Part shown: one piece after another, positions 54,363-64,000 of the stretch
Position numbering within the stretch: position 1 is the stretch's first letter
Layout of the letters: every line of letters starts with the position of its first letter
Assembly: GCA_022559985.1 (NCBI GenBank)
Contig: JAFJTR010000011.1
Location: 248,001 to 312,000 of the forward strand
From: Parastagonospora avenae f. sp. tritici 18332-5
Lineage: Eukaryota > Ascomycota > Dothideomycetes > Pleosporales > Phaeosphaeriaceae
Reading direction: 5' to 3'
DNA length: 64,000 nucleotides
Notes under the pieces: generated by a model
What the model was told of the DNA's origin: nothing
The model's input: the letters and a program-made list of their open reading frames with translations, nothing else
The model's database searches: none
Position numbers and translations under genes: made by a program

Positions 54363-56646
54363 TTAGGATCGATTCTCAACAGCCTGTTGCTCGCCAGTTG
54401 CAACTGCTACAAGCGCTTCTAGACGTCGCATGTCATTTGCAGGTGGCTGGGGCAGAGGTTGGCCGAAGCTGACTGGGCCGGTTTCGGGCTCGCGTTGCGG
54501 ACGGTAGCCTGAGCTCGAACTTGATAGAGTGTGTCTATGGTACTGCGAGTATGTTGGCGACTGGAGGGGATGTGGTCTATCCATGATTGAAGCTGGGGGA
54601 ACGGGCTTGTGCTCTTCTACTGAAGGTCCAGGTGCATGTGTTTCAACATAGCCATTGCTATGCACAATCGCAGGATGGTACTCACTCATTGTCGTGTTGC
54701 CTGGAGTGGGCACTCCCTCGCTGCTACTCGAGTCTTCCGGAGACGTGCGTTGTAAGACCTGGGCGGGTTGCGCGATGGGTCCATTGTACCAAGCCTGGCG
54801 CTTGTTCTTGCGAGGCGTCACAGGCTGCTCATTCGAAGATCTCGCGGAATCTACCGGAGGCACTTGGATCGGCGGGGGAGCGTTGATCGGCGTGCGATGA
54901 CTAAAGTACCCATGTGGTGCTGTTGTCGGTCGTGCAGCTGGCTGTCCAGGGCTAGTAGTATAGTGCGACCACTGCTGCGAAGGTGAGTTTGGGCTACCGC
55001 GCTCAAAGCGGTTCATGTTCCGCTGCAAAGTAGGCTCCCACGAGATACTCTTGCGCTTCTCATGGCCTCTGCCAGGGGTGTACTCTGCAGGTGCATGGTA
55101 GGTCAGTGGGCGTGCTGGGGCGTCAACTTGCATTGGACTAGGCTGGCGGCGAGGAAGCATCGGTACAGGCGGAGCATAGTCAAAGCTCTCTATTCCGGGA
55201 AGCCTGGTAGTCTGTGAGGCCGCCGGCTGTGAGGTGAACGACGGCCGTGGCGCATCGGGTGTCTGGTGATATCCTAGCCCACTCGTCGCCGGCCGAGGTC
55301 CACTGTAGACTCCGGGATGCCATGTACGTCTTCGCCAATCCGCATCTGCCGTTGAATCGCGTCTGGACTCTGACAAGTTTGACGCAGTAGGACTCGCATA
55401 TACGCTGCTCTGGCCGGAGAAGGTTGAAGCGGAAGACGACTGGAGAGGCGTCATGAATGGGGGAGGAGCTTGACCCGGCACGCCTGCGAAGGGATTGCCA
55501 CTTGATGAATTCGATAGCCGGCGACCTGGTGGTGGAGGACCGGCCCATGATACAGGTCTAGATGAGGTTGTTATAGGAGACTGCATGGTTGACCCGAACT
55601 GAGCAGGGCTACCTGCGGCCGCAGAAAATGTGGCAGACTGTGGCGTGGTAGGAGCGTTTGACTGAGTCTCATACTCGACAATCTGTGGACCGGGACTACC
55701 CATCAAAGGCGGGTTGTACGCGTCGATTGTGTTCAGCGAAAGACGTGCTCTCGCAGTGCCGTCACTGGCCATGGCAAGAGGCGGTGGTCTGCGTCGCACG
55801 TCCGGTGACTGGGCCACGCTTATGCTCGACATGCCAGTCGTTATGCTCGACGCTGACAGATTCCTGCTGTGTCCCCTACTATGCCCTCCCGTGCTTCCGA
55901 GAGTATTCGCTCGCGACCGATTGCCAGGGGGTCTGACGCGGTCGGTTCGGATCTGCCTCTGGAAGCGTGTACCCGTTGCTGCAAGTGACTCGGCTGGTAT
56001 GTCTTCGTTGACGTGCACCGTCTGGGCGTGCTGCCGGAGATTGTCGAGTCTGGAGAATCGTCGGGAACAGTGACATTGGAACGGTCGTTCGCCTGTGTGT
56101 TTTCTGCCGAAAGTTAGCTAGGTAGGGTGTCAGATAATGTAAGACTTACCGAATGTGCCTCGCCAGATGTTCGCTTCTCGTGAAGCTCAAGTTGCAGGGC
56201 GGAAACTCGGTGCAGAAGAAGCGCTGTCCCTTCTTCTTCTTCGACGGTCTGTTCGTGTCGCTCGTAACGCTCTCGTTGTCTGATCCATCCTTCTCGTCGT
56301 CGTCGCCTTCTCCCATCTCCACATCGCGTTGCGAAGCCACAGACTGGGCAGACCTATGCGAGTTGCCGCGGCTCAGCTCGCTCTTATTCGAGGGTGTCTC
56401 GCTCAGGTCGCGTGAAGGCGTGAATGGTGAACCAGGTAGCGGTTTCTGGCCCGCTAAACCGGCAAAACTGTTGCGCGTCGGTGTCTTGACAGAAGGGTCC
56501 TCGGTCTTGACATCCTCAACACCCGTGGTCTCAGGGAAAAATCTGCTGTTCGGCCGCGGTGTTGTCGGTGTCGTTTCTTCGCCGCCACGCGCGGATGGCG
56601 GTTCCGGGACAGTCAGCGTTGTGTTGACGGCCTGGAATGCAGACAT
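54363..56646 (-). CDS. C2H2 zinc-finger transcription factor
   Basis: Exons 56646-56150 and 56103-54363 (46-bp intron, donor GTAAGT); 745 residues. Two adjacent C2H2 fingers: C145-C151-H160-H164 (FFCTEFPPCNLSFTRSEHLA) and, after the HIRKHTGERP linker, C176-x-C178 (FQCHCSRRFSRLDNLRQHAQ) ending in TVH. The one-residue spacing between the finger-2 cysteines and the block QTVHVNEDIPAESLAATGTR are typical of a conserved group of fungal regulators that includes AmdX-annotated proteins. The intron falls exactly in the inter-finger linker. A basic stretch (KKKKGQR) before the fingers is a likely nuclear signal. The long C-terminus is disordered (Pro/Ser/Thr/Gln). Target genes are unknown. Confidence 0.88.
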
Positions 56647-58994
56647 GCTGGGCTACAGGGCGGGTGCAGAGCCTAGTTGTCCTCTCGTACTGGTGGGTGC
56701 TGGATGCACTTCACACGGCCACGCCCTCTGTGCAGAAACTGCGGATGCAGCTCGCAGCGCGGCTACCTGAAGCAGGTGCAGTCACTGTGACACTGCGGGG
56801 TGCTTCTTGGGTGAAGCGGGTGCCAGAAGGCTGAAACGGAGGTGATGACGAATAGAGAACGGCGTTGCAACAACATCCGGACTCAGCGCCCGGCGGGTCG
56901 AAAGTCGAAAGTTAGTTATGTGCTGTTCCTTTGAATAAGCGTTGAGCGTTACGTTCGTGTAGTCGTAGAAGGCCGCGGTGCCTGGCCGTCACGGGCGTGG
57001 CACGGTGCTGATGGTGCAGAGGGACGGGTGCTCGGAGTTTGGAGGTATGGCATGCGATGATAAGGCGGGCGGGTGTGCCTCAGGTGGCGGACTGATTAGC
57101 CCCTCCTTGCGCGGCTGGGGTGCGGACTCGATGCACACAAGTGACAAGGCACGAGTAGATTCGCGGAAGAGCAGAATGCGGCTCCAGGGACGCACAGGCT
57201 CGTTAGTTGCAGTTCCAGCGAACTGAACAAGTGTCGATGCAGGAGACTGCGCGGGATTGGGGACAGTCGAGAACAGTATTGCGTTGCAAGTGCATGCGAG
57301 GAGGGGCTGGTAAGTATGGCACGGACGCGGCTTTGTCCTGCGGCGCCCTGGCCTGAAGACTGGGCCGGCACTGGCAGTGCAGGGCGGTTGGGGTTTGGCT
57401 CAGATCCACCATCCATGCGGCGATGCCCTTCCTGCGTGCAGATCCATGGATCTAACAAGTTTGACGAGCCTTGGCTTGGCTAGAGATGCCACCAAGGGCC
57501 CAGCTGATGCTGACGACTACTTCTCGTCGACCTGTCAGGCCGCTTCTGACACGTCGCCGCGAGTGATGCTCACAGAGAGCGAGTAATCGACAGGCCCTCG
57601 AGCCGGGAACACCAGGCGGGGCTTTGGGCGGCGCCGTGTGTATACCAGGATGCTAACGTGTAGATGGCACGCATGCCTTGCAGAGAATAAACGACGGCAG
57701 TCATCTGTGGTTGGTCCTCTCCCAGCGATGACGAAACTAGAGACTACATCTCTCACCGCCGCGTTTCACATGCCATGAGAAAGAGCTTGGTTGGCTCAGC
57801 GCCACAAAGGGTGGACCGCTGGACCTGATCCAACAGCAAGGTCTCAGGTACAGCACCTACACCGTCGATGCGGTTGAAGGCGGGTTGTAAAACAAAGCTT
57901 GCTCTAAGACCCGGTACCAACCATGGTCACCTCCAGCTCGAGCAATTGGTCGGCGCGCCTGGTGCTGCAAGCTAACAACGTAGGCACGCGCCGATGCAAG
58001 GGGGACTCGAACATGATCCACAGTAAAGTGTTGTACCTCTTGTACCTTGCTGAAGCGAAAGGCTAGCATCCGCGGTCGAGCCGGACTTCAGCGGCTCGCG
58101 ACATGCTGCTTTCTGCTGCGCATAATGTGCCAACACGCTCGAGACTCTGCTGATAGATGATAAAACCGCCGTCTGCGCGAGAGTTCCGACGGCGTGCGAC
58201 CTTGTCCATCGAGAGCAATATTTGGCGTGCTATAATAGCGAGAGGTAGTCAGGCACAAGTGCCGGCTCAACCAGTCTGGTTCTCGCGTCCCAAGGTCGAT
58301 TTGTGGAACACCACGGCTGGAGGTCCGGGACGATGAGCTGAGTGCTCGCGCTCGCCTTTAGCAAATTTACGAGCTTTTGACCAGATTTTCTCAACGTGCT
58401 GCTGAAACATGTGCTGAATAGGATCTGTAAATTTCTGCTATGACGGTTAGAATGCGTAAGTCAATACATTTCCGCACACAATGGGCAACATCACAGGATC
58501 CTGCCACCAAAATGTGAAACGCAAGGTGCACTCGCGAGCCGGATTTAAGGTGATAAATCTGCCAGCTAATGCAGGCGTCGGTAGCTCCACGAAACAAACG
58601 AAGCGATCAGCCGCCAGGCAAGCTGCTCTGTGGTGGCGATGGCAGCGTGGTGTTGAGGGGCTTGCGCTTGGCGGCGTTCTGGCGTGGGAGTCACAGATCA
58701 GTGCGTCCGGATCAAGCAGGCGCGTTGAAGTCCAAGGAAACAGGAAGCAACGCGAAGAATAAAGCGTGTGGGCATACAATGCAGCGCCAACAACGATAAA
58801 ACACGACAACGCTCTCCAGAAGACTGCACGTGAAAGAGGTTGCTAGAGTAATCCATATGCTGAATTCAGGAACTGTGTAAAGTCCGCACGTTGTTGTAGC
58901 AGTCTCGCAATGTTCAACCAAGCATCAACTTCCTGTGCAGAGCAAAAGTACTAGCAGAGTTGATGAAAATTCACAAAAAAAATAGGTCGAAGTC
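56647..58994. other. 2.3-kb upstream region of the zinc-finger gene
   Basis: No credible gene; the longest frames are short and overlap on both strands. A long upstream region is common for transcription factor genes in fungi and probably holds its promoter and 5' UTR. I see no RNA gene or repeat before the tRNA terminator. Confidence 0.5.
58975..58982 (-). terminator. RNA polymerase III terminator of tRNA-Cys
   Basis: Eight consecutive T on the minus strand, 12 bp after the tRNA end. Confidence 0.7.
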
Positions 58995-59082
58995 AGGGCC
59001 GAACCGGAGTCGAACCGGTGACTTCGGGATAAACGGCTACGGGGGGCTGCAATCCTACACTCTACCACTGAGTTACCGGCCC
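58995..59082 (-). tRNA. tRNA-Cys (anticodon GCA) with an intron of about 16 nt
   Basis: On the minus strand the acceptor GGGCCGG pairs with TCGGCCC, followed by discriminator T. The D arm is ACTC-AGTGGTA-GAGT. The anticodon strand TAGGA-TTGCAG is followed by an insert (about CCCCCCGTAGCCGTTT) and then A-TCCCG. The T arm is ACCGG-TTCGACT-CCGGT. The gene is 88 nt and the mature part about 72 nt. The anticodon stem has one apparent A-C mismatch (28-42) and one wobble, so the exact intron ends are less sure than for tRNA-Asn. Confidence 0.82.
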
Positions 59083-60436
59083 GTGTTTTCATGAAGGAAG
59101 ATTAAAAAATTAAAGTATATATAGCACGCTGTCAAGCCTCAGCCCGTCATCTCTCTTGCAATCTTCGCTCTGTCGACCAACTCTCTTTTCATCATCTTTC
59201 TTGGAGGCTTCGGCAACTAAGTGAGGGGTAAAGGCCTTTTAACGCATGCATGCTAGTGGATACGCAACAGGTAAGCCCGGACACTACCTAGTCCTGATAG
59301 TCTCCATTCCAGATTCTAAAAGTGGATCCTGGATATCTTCATACCTTGGATAACGTCTGTCTGTAAAATTCTATGCCTATGGAGACATACAGCCTTCGCG
59401 ATGCTTTGCTCATGAATGTCTCAAATGCGCGCTGACTTTACTGCGATCTGCATACATCAAACTCTATCGATGCTGAGATGCTCGAGACGAGTACTGGGAT
59501 TCTCGTAAATGGAAGAATTTGAACACACATCCTGTATATATTCACAGCACACATTTCCGACACTGATCTCTTGATAAAGGCATGGAGATATACAGCCTTC
59601 ATGAAGCTCTGTTCATAATATCTCAATCGCGTGCAGAAATGGAGGCTATCTGCACACATACATGCATGCACCCAGGTACTCTCTTTCGATAGTCGGACAC
59701 TTAAGCGCGGCTGCTTCGTCGGACGAATGTTTCGCAAATACAGGAAATTAAACGCGCATGCTGTATGTGTTTGTAGTACGAAGTCCTTACACTGGTATCT
59801 TGATAAACCCATGAAGATATACAGCCTTCACTATGCGCTCCAACAAACATGCTGCTCACATTCTAAAACGTCGTATTCGCGCTTGATGCCCAAGTTCAAA
59901 CTTCGACAAGTTCCTCCTACGCATCGCGAAGACAACCAAAAGCAATGCACCTGTCATTGTCATCACATCGCAAATGCCATAATCTGAAAGCGCATCCTAA
60001 AGCAACAAAATGACTACAAGCAATGCACCGGTCAAGCTCGACCTACCTCCACGTTCCCAAGACGCAGCAACTATTACCCAGAACCAGTTCTTACCGCAGC
60101 CTGCATGCGCGCACCCGACGCCCGTCGCACACTTCTCTCGTCTCACGCCATCTCAACACGCCGTGTAGCCATGGCAAGCACAAACCCGCGTCCAAGCGCT
60201 CCATCACGATAATTCCTTCTTTTGCTAATTGAGATGCGTATCATGAAATCGTGTTTTTTTCGGCTTGAGTCTGGTAATTCTCTGGCTCTAGGCAATACTC
60301 TAGACTTCACTCATGCATGCTCCAAAGCACATGTCGACACAAACCGCCCCAACAAACCCGCTTTGGCAAAAACAAAACATGCCCCCAAGCCTTCTCTAGT
60401 CATCACACCACGTATACATGTCTCATGCAAATGCGC
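59083..60436. other. Gene-free region between tRNA-Cys and SEC24
   Basis: 1.35 kb. The first 0.8 kb holds three diverged copies of a 200-230 bp unit (see repeat entry). The rest is the SEC24 3' flank. No coding signal. Confidence 0.55.
59340..59890 (+). repeat. Three diverged tandem copies of a 200-230 bp non-coding unit
   Basis: Anchors are GGAGACATACAGCCTTC (59381-59397), GGAGATATACAGCCTTC (59584-59600) and GAAGATATACAGCCTTC (59813-59829), 203 and 229 bp apart. Flanks also align: CTTGATAAAGGCATG with CTTGATAAACCCATG before copies 2 and 3, and GCTTTGCTCATGAATGTCTC with GCTCTGTTCATAATATCTC after copies 1 and 2. No frame is shared. Confidence 0.65.
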
Positions 60437-63332
60437 TTACTGCACAACCTAAGAAATAGATGTCAGCAACTCGGGTCCTGCATCAATCGGGCCATATCGA
60501 TAGAATCAGCGGCACATCTTGCAGGTCTGAACATACCTTCTCACGGAGCTTGCTTATCCATTGGACGATGCTCTCGCCTTGATCCGCTCGGTCTTCGACG
60601 AGCAGTGTTTGAGCCCAGAGCTTGAGCGATGGGTCGCCATCTTCCTTGATTGCATACAATTGAGGAAGTAAGATAGACCCTACGCCCTTGGCCTTGTGGT
60701 CTCTCGACTTCTCCACGACTAGTCGTAATCAGTATGGAGCGCAGACCATGAAAATGCATTGAACTCACCAGCTCGTACGCGCTCAGAGTACTCATTGTCC
60801 AAAACTGGCAGTGTGAACTTTCCTTGCTTCAGTTGTGTGCGGTCCTCGACACCGAAGACGTCTGCGAGAAGTGCAGGGACTGTGTCGCGGCCAATCCACC
60901 TTGATTTGTTAGCTAATACTGTGCTGACTGTTCATACAGGCAACATACAAGAACTGGTTGACGCCGTCGTCCAGGAGATAGAGACCATAGGGCACAATTG
61001 CAGCACTCGATAGGTTGAGAGCTGGGGGCATTGTCACTTGCGCTGTTGTAGGGTCCGGTACACCAGCGTCATCGGGCATATCCTGGCAAATGTTAGCTAT
61101 CGCTCAAGTGATGGGAATGGCTATACACACATGAAGACTGTAGAAGCTCGGGTAGATGTACTGAGTCAGCAAGCGCAGTGGCAGAGTCGAAAGGAGATCG
61201 AGAGCAGCCGACCGCAGATCGGATGGGATCAGAGAACTTTTCCTAAGGCCGACGTTCTTGATCAGTCCCAAGAAGAGAAGAGGAAGAGCACGTAAGTTTT
61301 GAGGAAGCTGAAGACCGCCACCTCCCATGCTACCGCCTGCCAACTCTTTGCGGTAAGTTTGTAGAATCTCGATGATTTTGCCCTGCAGAGCGTCGCGAGC
61401 AGCGTCCAGTCCGCTTGACAAGGCACGCTCAACAGCTTTGTGGCTGAAGTATGTGGTGATCGCTTGCGCATCTGCGGAAGCGTATACTGAAGCCAGATTC
61501 TCGGTGGTCGGGACAGCAAGGGTGAGCACCCTAATTCGACGCTGTCCACTTGAGGTGGTGTGCAGAACAGCTGCCTGGAGACAAGCAAATGGCTTGCTGA
61601 TAGTCTCGTCAATGGCGACCTCAATGACAACTGTCTGGTCCCTTGGGTACGCCGGGAAAGCGCAAAGGTCAGAAGATCGGTTAAAGAAGTTTCCGTAAAA
61701 GGCAGACATTCTCAAGCCGGTTGTCGCACGGACTCGAAGGACAGCCTCCAACCCAATTTCAGCGGACAGATAGTCGCCCAGCTCAGTCGCAACCTTCACA
61801 ACGTCTTCCTGCCTTGCGGCGTTCCAGCCAGGATAGAAGTATGTTTGACCTGCAGTGAAGCGTGGGAGGTTGCTTAACGTCGCAACATCCTGATATTGCG
61901 ACGAGAATAGGAACATGTCAACCGAGACTTGGTTCTTTGAGCACTCGACGGCGAACGACTTGTACCAGTTGTTTGCAGGCTGTAGAAGGCCAGTCTCTTT
62001 ACCGGTGCCCAGCAATGACTTGTCCTCCCTGGGCGTCAACGCAGCGTGTCCGACGTTGGGCAATGATGCGCCAATTACAGTGAGCTTTCCACCGAGGGGT
62101 GAAATGAGCTTGTGTGCAGAGCGAAGAGCCGAGCCGAGCGCGAATCCAGGAACATGCGTGTTTTGGAACATGCCCGGGAGACGGTCGAGGAAGCTTTCGA
62201 TGTTGGCGCGGCACTGGCTCAGACTGACAAGGAGGTCTGAGGGCATTGGCAGGTATGGCTCCTCCAGATCGGACACAACCAGCTGCTGGGGGTCGTTGTT
62301 CTCGCTATTGTCTGCCGGAATCGAGAAGAAATGCAGACCGGAGTCCACAGCCATGAATCCAATGCGCGTCCTCCCGTCTGCGTTGGGTATCCGACCAAGA
62401 GACTCCTTGATGACTCGCGACACGACTGCGAGAAGTCCGCAATTGACCGCTGCTTGCGTGCAGTCCAGAATGATGTAGTAGCAGAGAGGCTGCGGTGGGC
62501 GAACCATGTATTCTTGCGGGGCGACGAATTCGGTAACGGCGTAGTTCAGCTCCGGTCGTTGCCAGCGATCGACGCTCTTCTGCTGTGCTGCATCCCAATC
62601 GAATGCCTGAGGGACGTCGTTGGTCAGGTTGCACATGTTGCATCTCCACCGGTGTCCATGGTCGAGAAACGACACGAAGGGGTTGATGTAAGCCCTACAG
62701 CGGCGGCAGCGGCTGATGATCTGATCATGCACAACTGGTACCGGGTCTTCCGAGTCGTGTAGCGATGCATAGGGAGAGATGACGAGGGCGAACGGCAACT
62801 TGGACTTCTTCAGCAGCGAGTGATTGGTCGGGATAGTGTTCAATGTGCATCGCAGGTATTTGCTCGACTCGTTTGCGAATTCTGAGGGCGTGGCAGCCGC
62901 GTTGGAGGGGAGGTTGATAGGCGGGGGAGGGTTGTAGAGCTCTGAGACGTGGAACGGCTGGGCAATGAGATCCGAGGGGAACAATTGATTCTGCTGCGTG
63001 GCCGCATTGGGCTGCTGTACTTGTGGCGCGGCTTGCCCCTGCTGAGGGCCCAGGTTCATTTGGCCAAACTGCTGGCCGAGCGCATTGGGGTCCTGGGCTG
63101 GAGGCTGCCCATACGCGGGCGCTGGAGCTCCGTAGCCAGGTTGAGGAGCGCCGTAGCCAGGCGTCACGGGTGCCCCATATCCTGGTGTGCCGGGCGCTCC
63201 ATATCCAGGCGCCGCTGGTGCACCATATCCGGGAGCAGGTGGAGGGCCTCCAGCTCCAGCTTGACCGCTAGAGTTGGCTCCGAACTCGTATGCTGCGCCC
63301 GCATACCGGTCCCTCTTCTTGCGGTCCGCCAT
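60437..63332 (-). CDS. SEC24: COPII coat protein SEC24
   Basis: Five exons: 63332-61131, 61082-60949, 60899-60769, 60718-60537 and 60448-60437 (introns of 48, 49, 50 and 88 bp); 886 residues. SEC24 is the cargo-selecting half of the inner COPII coat at ER exit sites. The N-terminal tail has a PGYGAP repeat (residues 34-77). The zinc finger CRRCRAYINPF...RWRCNMC lies near 208-235. The trunk domain (YYIILDCTQAAVNCGLLAVV), beta-sandwich and helical domains (LSSGLDAARDALQGKIIEIL) are intact, and a gelsolin-like end is formed by the joined exons (YGLYLLDDGVNQFL-WIGRDTVP). The final coding exon is only 12 nt (V-V-Q-stop). Confidence 0.95.
63108..63236 (-). repeat. PGYGAP-encoding tandem repeat in SEC24
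   Basis: About five imperfect copies of a 24-bp coding unit (xxPGYGAP), mostly regular, encoding a low-complexity, Tyr/Gly-rich tail. Confidence 0.75.
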
Positions 63333-63878
63333 ATCGAGGGCAGCGGAGGTCCAGCGAGGTGATTGTGTGTTGGAGAGGTCGGGGGCACGAAGGAATCGGT
63401 GCTGGCGGGTACGGGTGGGATTTTATTGATGAGGTTGAAGCTTGATGTGTCTTCTTGCCCAGGTAGGCGGCTCATTCCGCGCTAGCCTCGCCCCGCCAAT
63501 GCAGACAGAGGGATAGCTAGCTTCTTGCTCCACCTAGAGAACACCTTTGCTTTACCACTCCGTTCTCACCATCCTACATCCAGGCACCAGCTTTTTCATG
63601 TACGAGATTCGCTCAAGTGTCAGTACACATCTTACGGAAACGTCATGCTTGCGCATTGCTTTGTATTTCCTCTACCTGGGCACATGAATGTGCACACTGT
63701 GGAATATTCACAGGCAGAGGTCTCGGGGGTTCGAGCAAACCCTTTTTTGATAATAAACTAGCATTACAGTAACCAATACAGCAAGGTATCAAATCATTAG
63801 TACAGACAATCATCAAAACCTGCTATCATGACGCGACCGGATCGCTCCTCACAGCTATCGGACAGCAAACAGCCTTTC
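63333..63878. other. SEC24 promoter region and 3' flank of the next gene
   Basis: 0.55 kb; nothing else recognised. Confidence 0.5.
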
Positions 63879-63998
63879 CTAGACGGCTGTTGGAACCTCC
63901 TTGTGTACAGGTTCTTGCCTCTCTAGCAGCTCCGCATCCGAGACGGGATATGGGGTTTCAGTGTATCGATGCTCGCCGCTGACGGTGCTGCTGCCAGG
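63879..63998 (-). CDS. 3' end of an unidentified gene (runs out of the window)
   Basis: On the minus strand one frame is open from the window edge to TAG at 63881-63879 and ends ELLERQEPVHKEVPTAV; the other two frames stop earlier. Codon use (TCG GAT GCG GAG CTG) looks coding. Only 39 residues are visible, so no family can be named. An alternative is chance openness. Confidence 0.4.
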   Translation of the reverse strand, partial: PGSSTVSGEHRYTETPYPVSDAELLERQEPVHKEVPTAV

Positions 63999-64000
63999 CG

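Noticed and set aside
56647..58990. Several frames of 60-120 codons in the 2.3-kb upstream region of the zinc-finger gene
   Set aside because: No protein signatures, overlapping on both strands.
1..64000. CRISPR arrays, insertion sequences, phage or prokaryotic defence genes
   Set aside because: None seen; gene structure is eukaryotic throughout.

Overview
The window looks like nuclear DNA of a filamentous ascomycete (Pezizomycotina, probably a dothideomycete; the class is a guess). The evidence is short 45-62 bp introns with GTANGT donors and CTAAC-like branch sites, intron-bearing tRNA genes, divergent and convergent gene pairs with short spacers, and a conserved single-copy eukaryotic gene set. 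There is no prokaryotic operon, phage or CRISPR signal. Coding starts were set on ATG codons and introns were joined by hand from splice sites and reading frame.

Layout. 1-468 is the 3' end of DPH5 (diphthamide synthesis). 469-4154 is a gene-free tract with a remarkable degenerate array, one MITE-like element and four copies of a 24-bp block. 4155-7460 is an uncharacterised 1101-residue protein. Then come a phosphopentomutase-type sugar phosphate mutase, a cytochrome b5-fused sphingolipid desaturase, a LaeA/UMTA-type methyltransferase and a phosphoketolase (8.6-17.5 kb). From 18.0 to 25.7 kb lie tRNA-Asn, NIF3, a BolA protein, COG6 and ATG9. From 26.2 to 31.3 kb lie the ribosomal proteins uL16 (RPL10) and eL30 (RPL30) and the replicative helicase subunit MCM2. 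From 31.8 to 42.4 kb lie a UBR7-type protein, a secreted Ser/Thr-rich protein, a kinesin-10-like motor, a small hypothetical protein and a flotillin. From 43.2 to 56.6 kb lie PYM, QCR9, the N-recognin UBR1, an Mtf2-like mitochondrial protein and a C2H2 transcription factor. From 58.9 kb to the end lie tRNA-Cys, a triplicated non-coding repeat, SEC24 and the 3' end of a further gene.

The genes do not form one pathway. Several act in related processes: membrane trafficking (COG6, ATG9, SEC24, flotillin), the N-degron/UBR-box family (UBR1 and the UBR7-like gene), translation (DPH5, RPL10, RPL30, PYM, two tRNAs) and mitochondrial function (QCR9, the Mtf2-like protein). Regulatory signals readable by eye are two MluI cell-cycle boxes upstream of MCM2 and a CCAAT box between PYM and QCR9.

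The least explained signals are (i) the 0.8-3.8 kb array, in which an A-rich box is followed by ATG at a nearly fixed 22-26 nt at least 23 times on one strand, and (ii) a reversal of C/G strand skew near the 3' end of many coding sequences.
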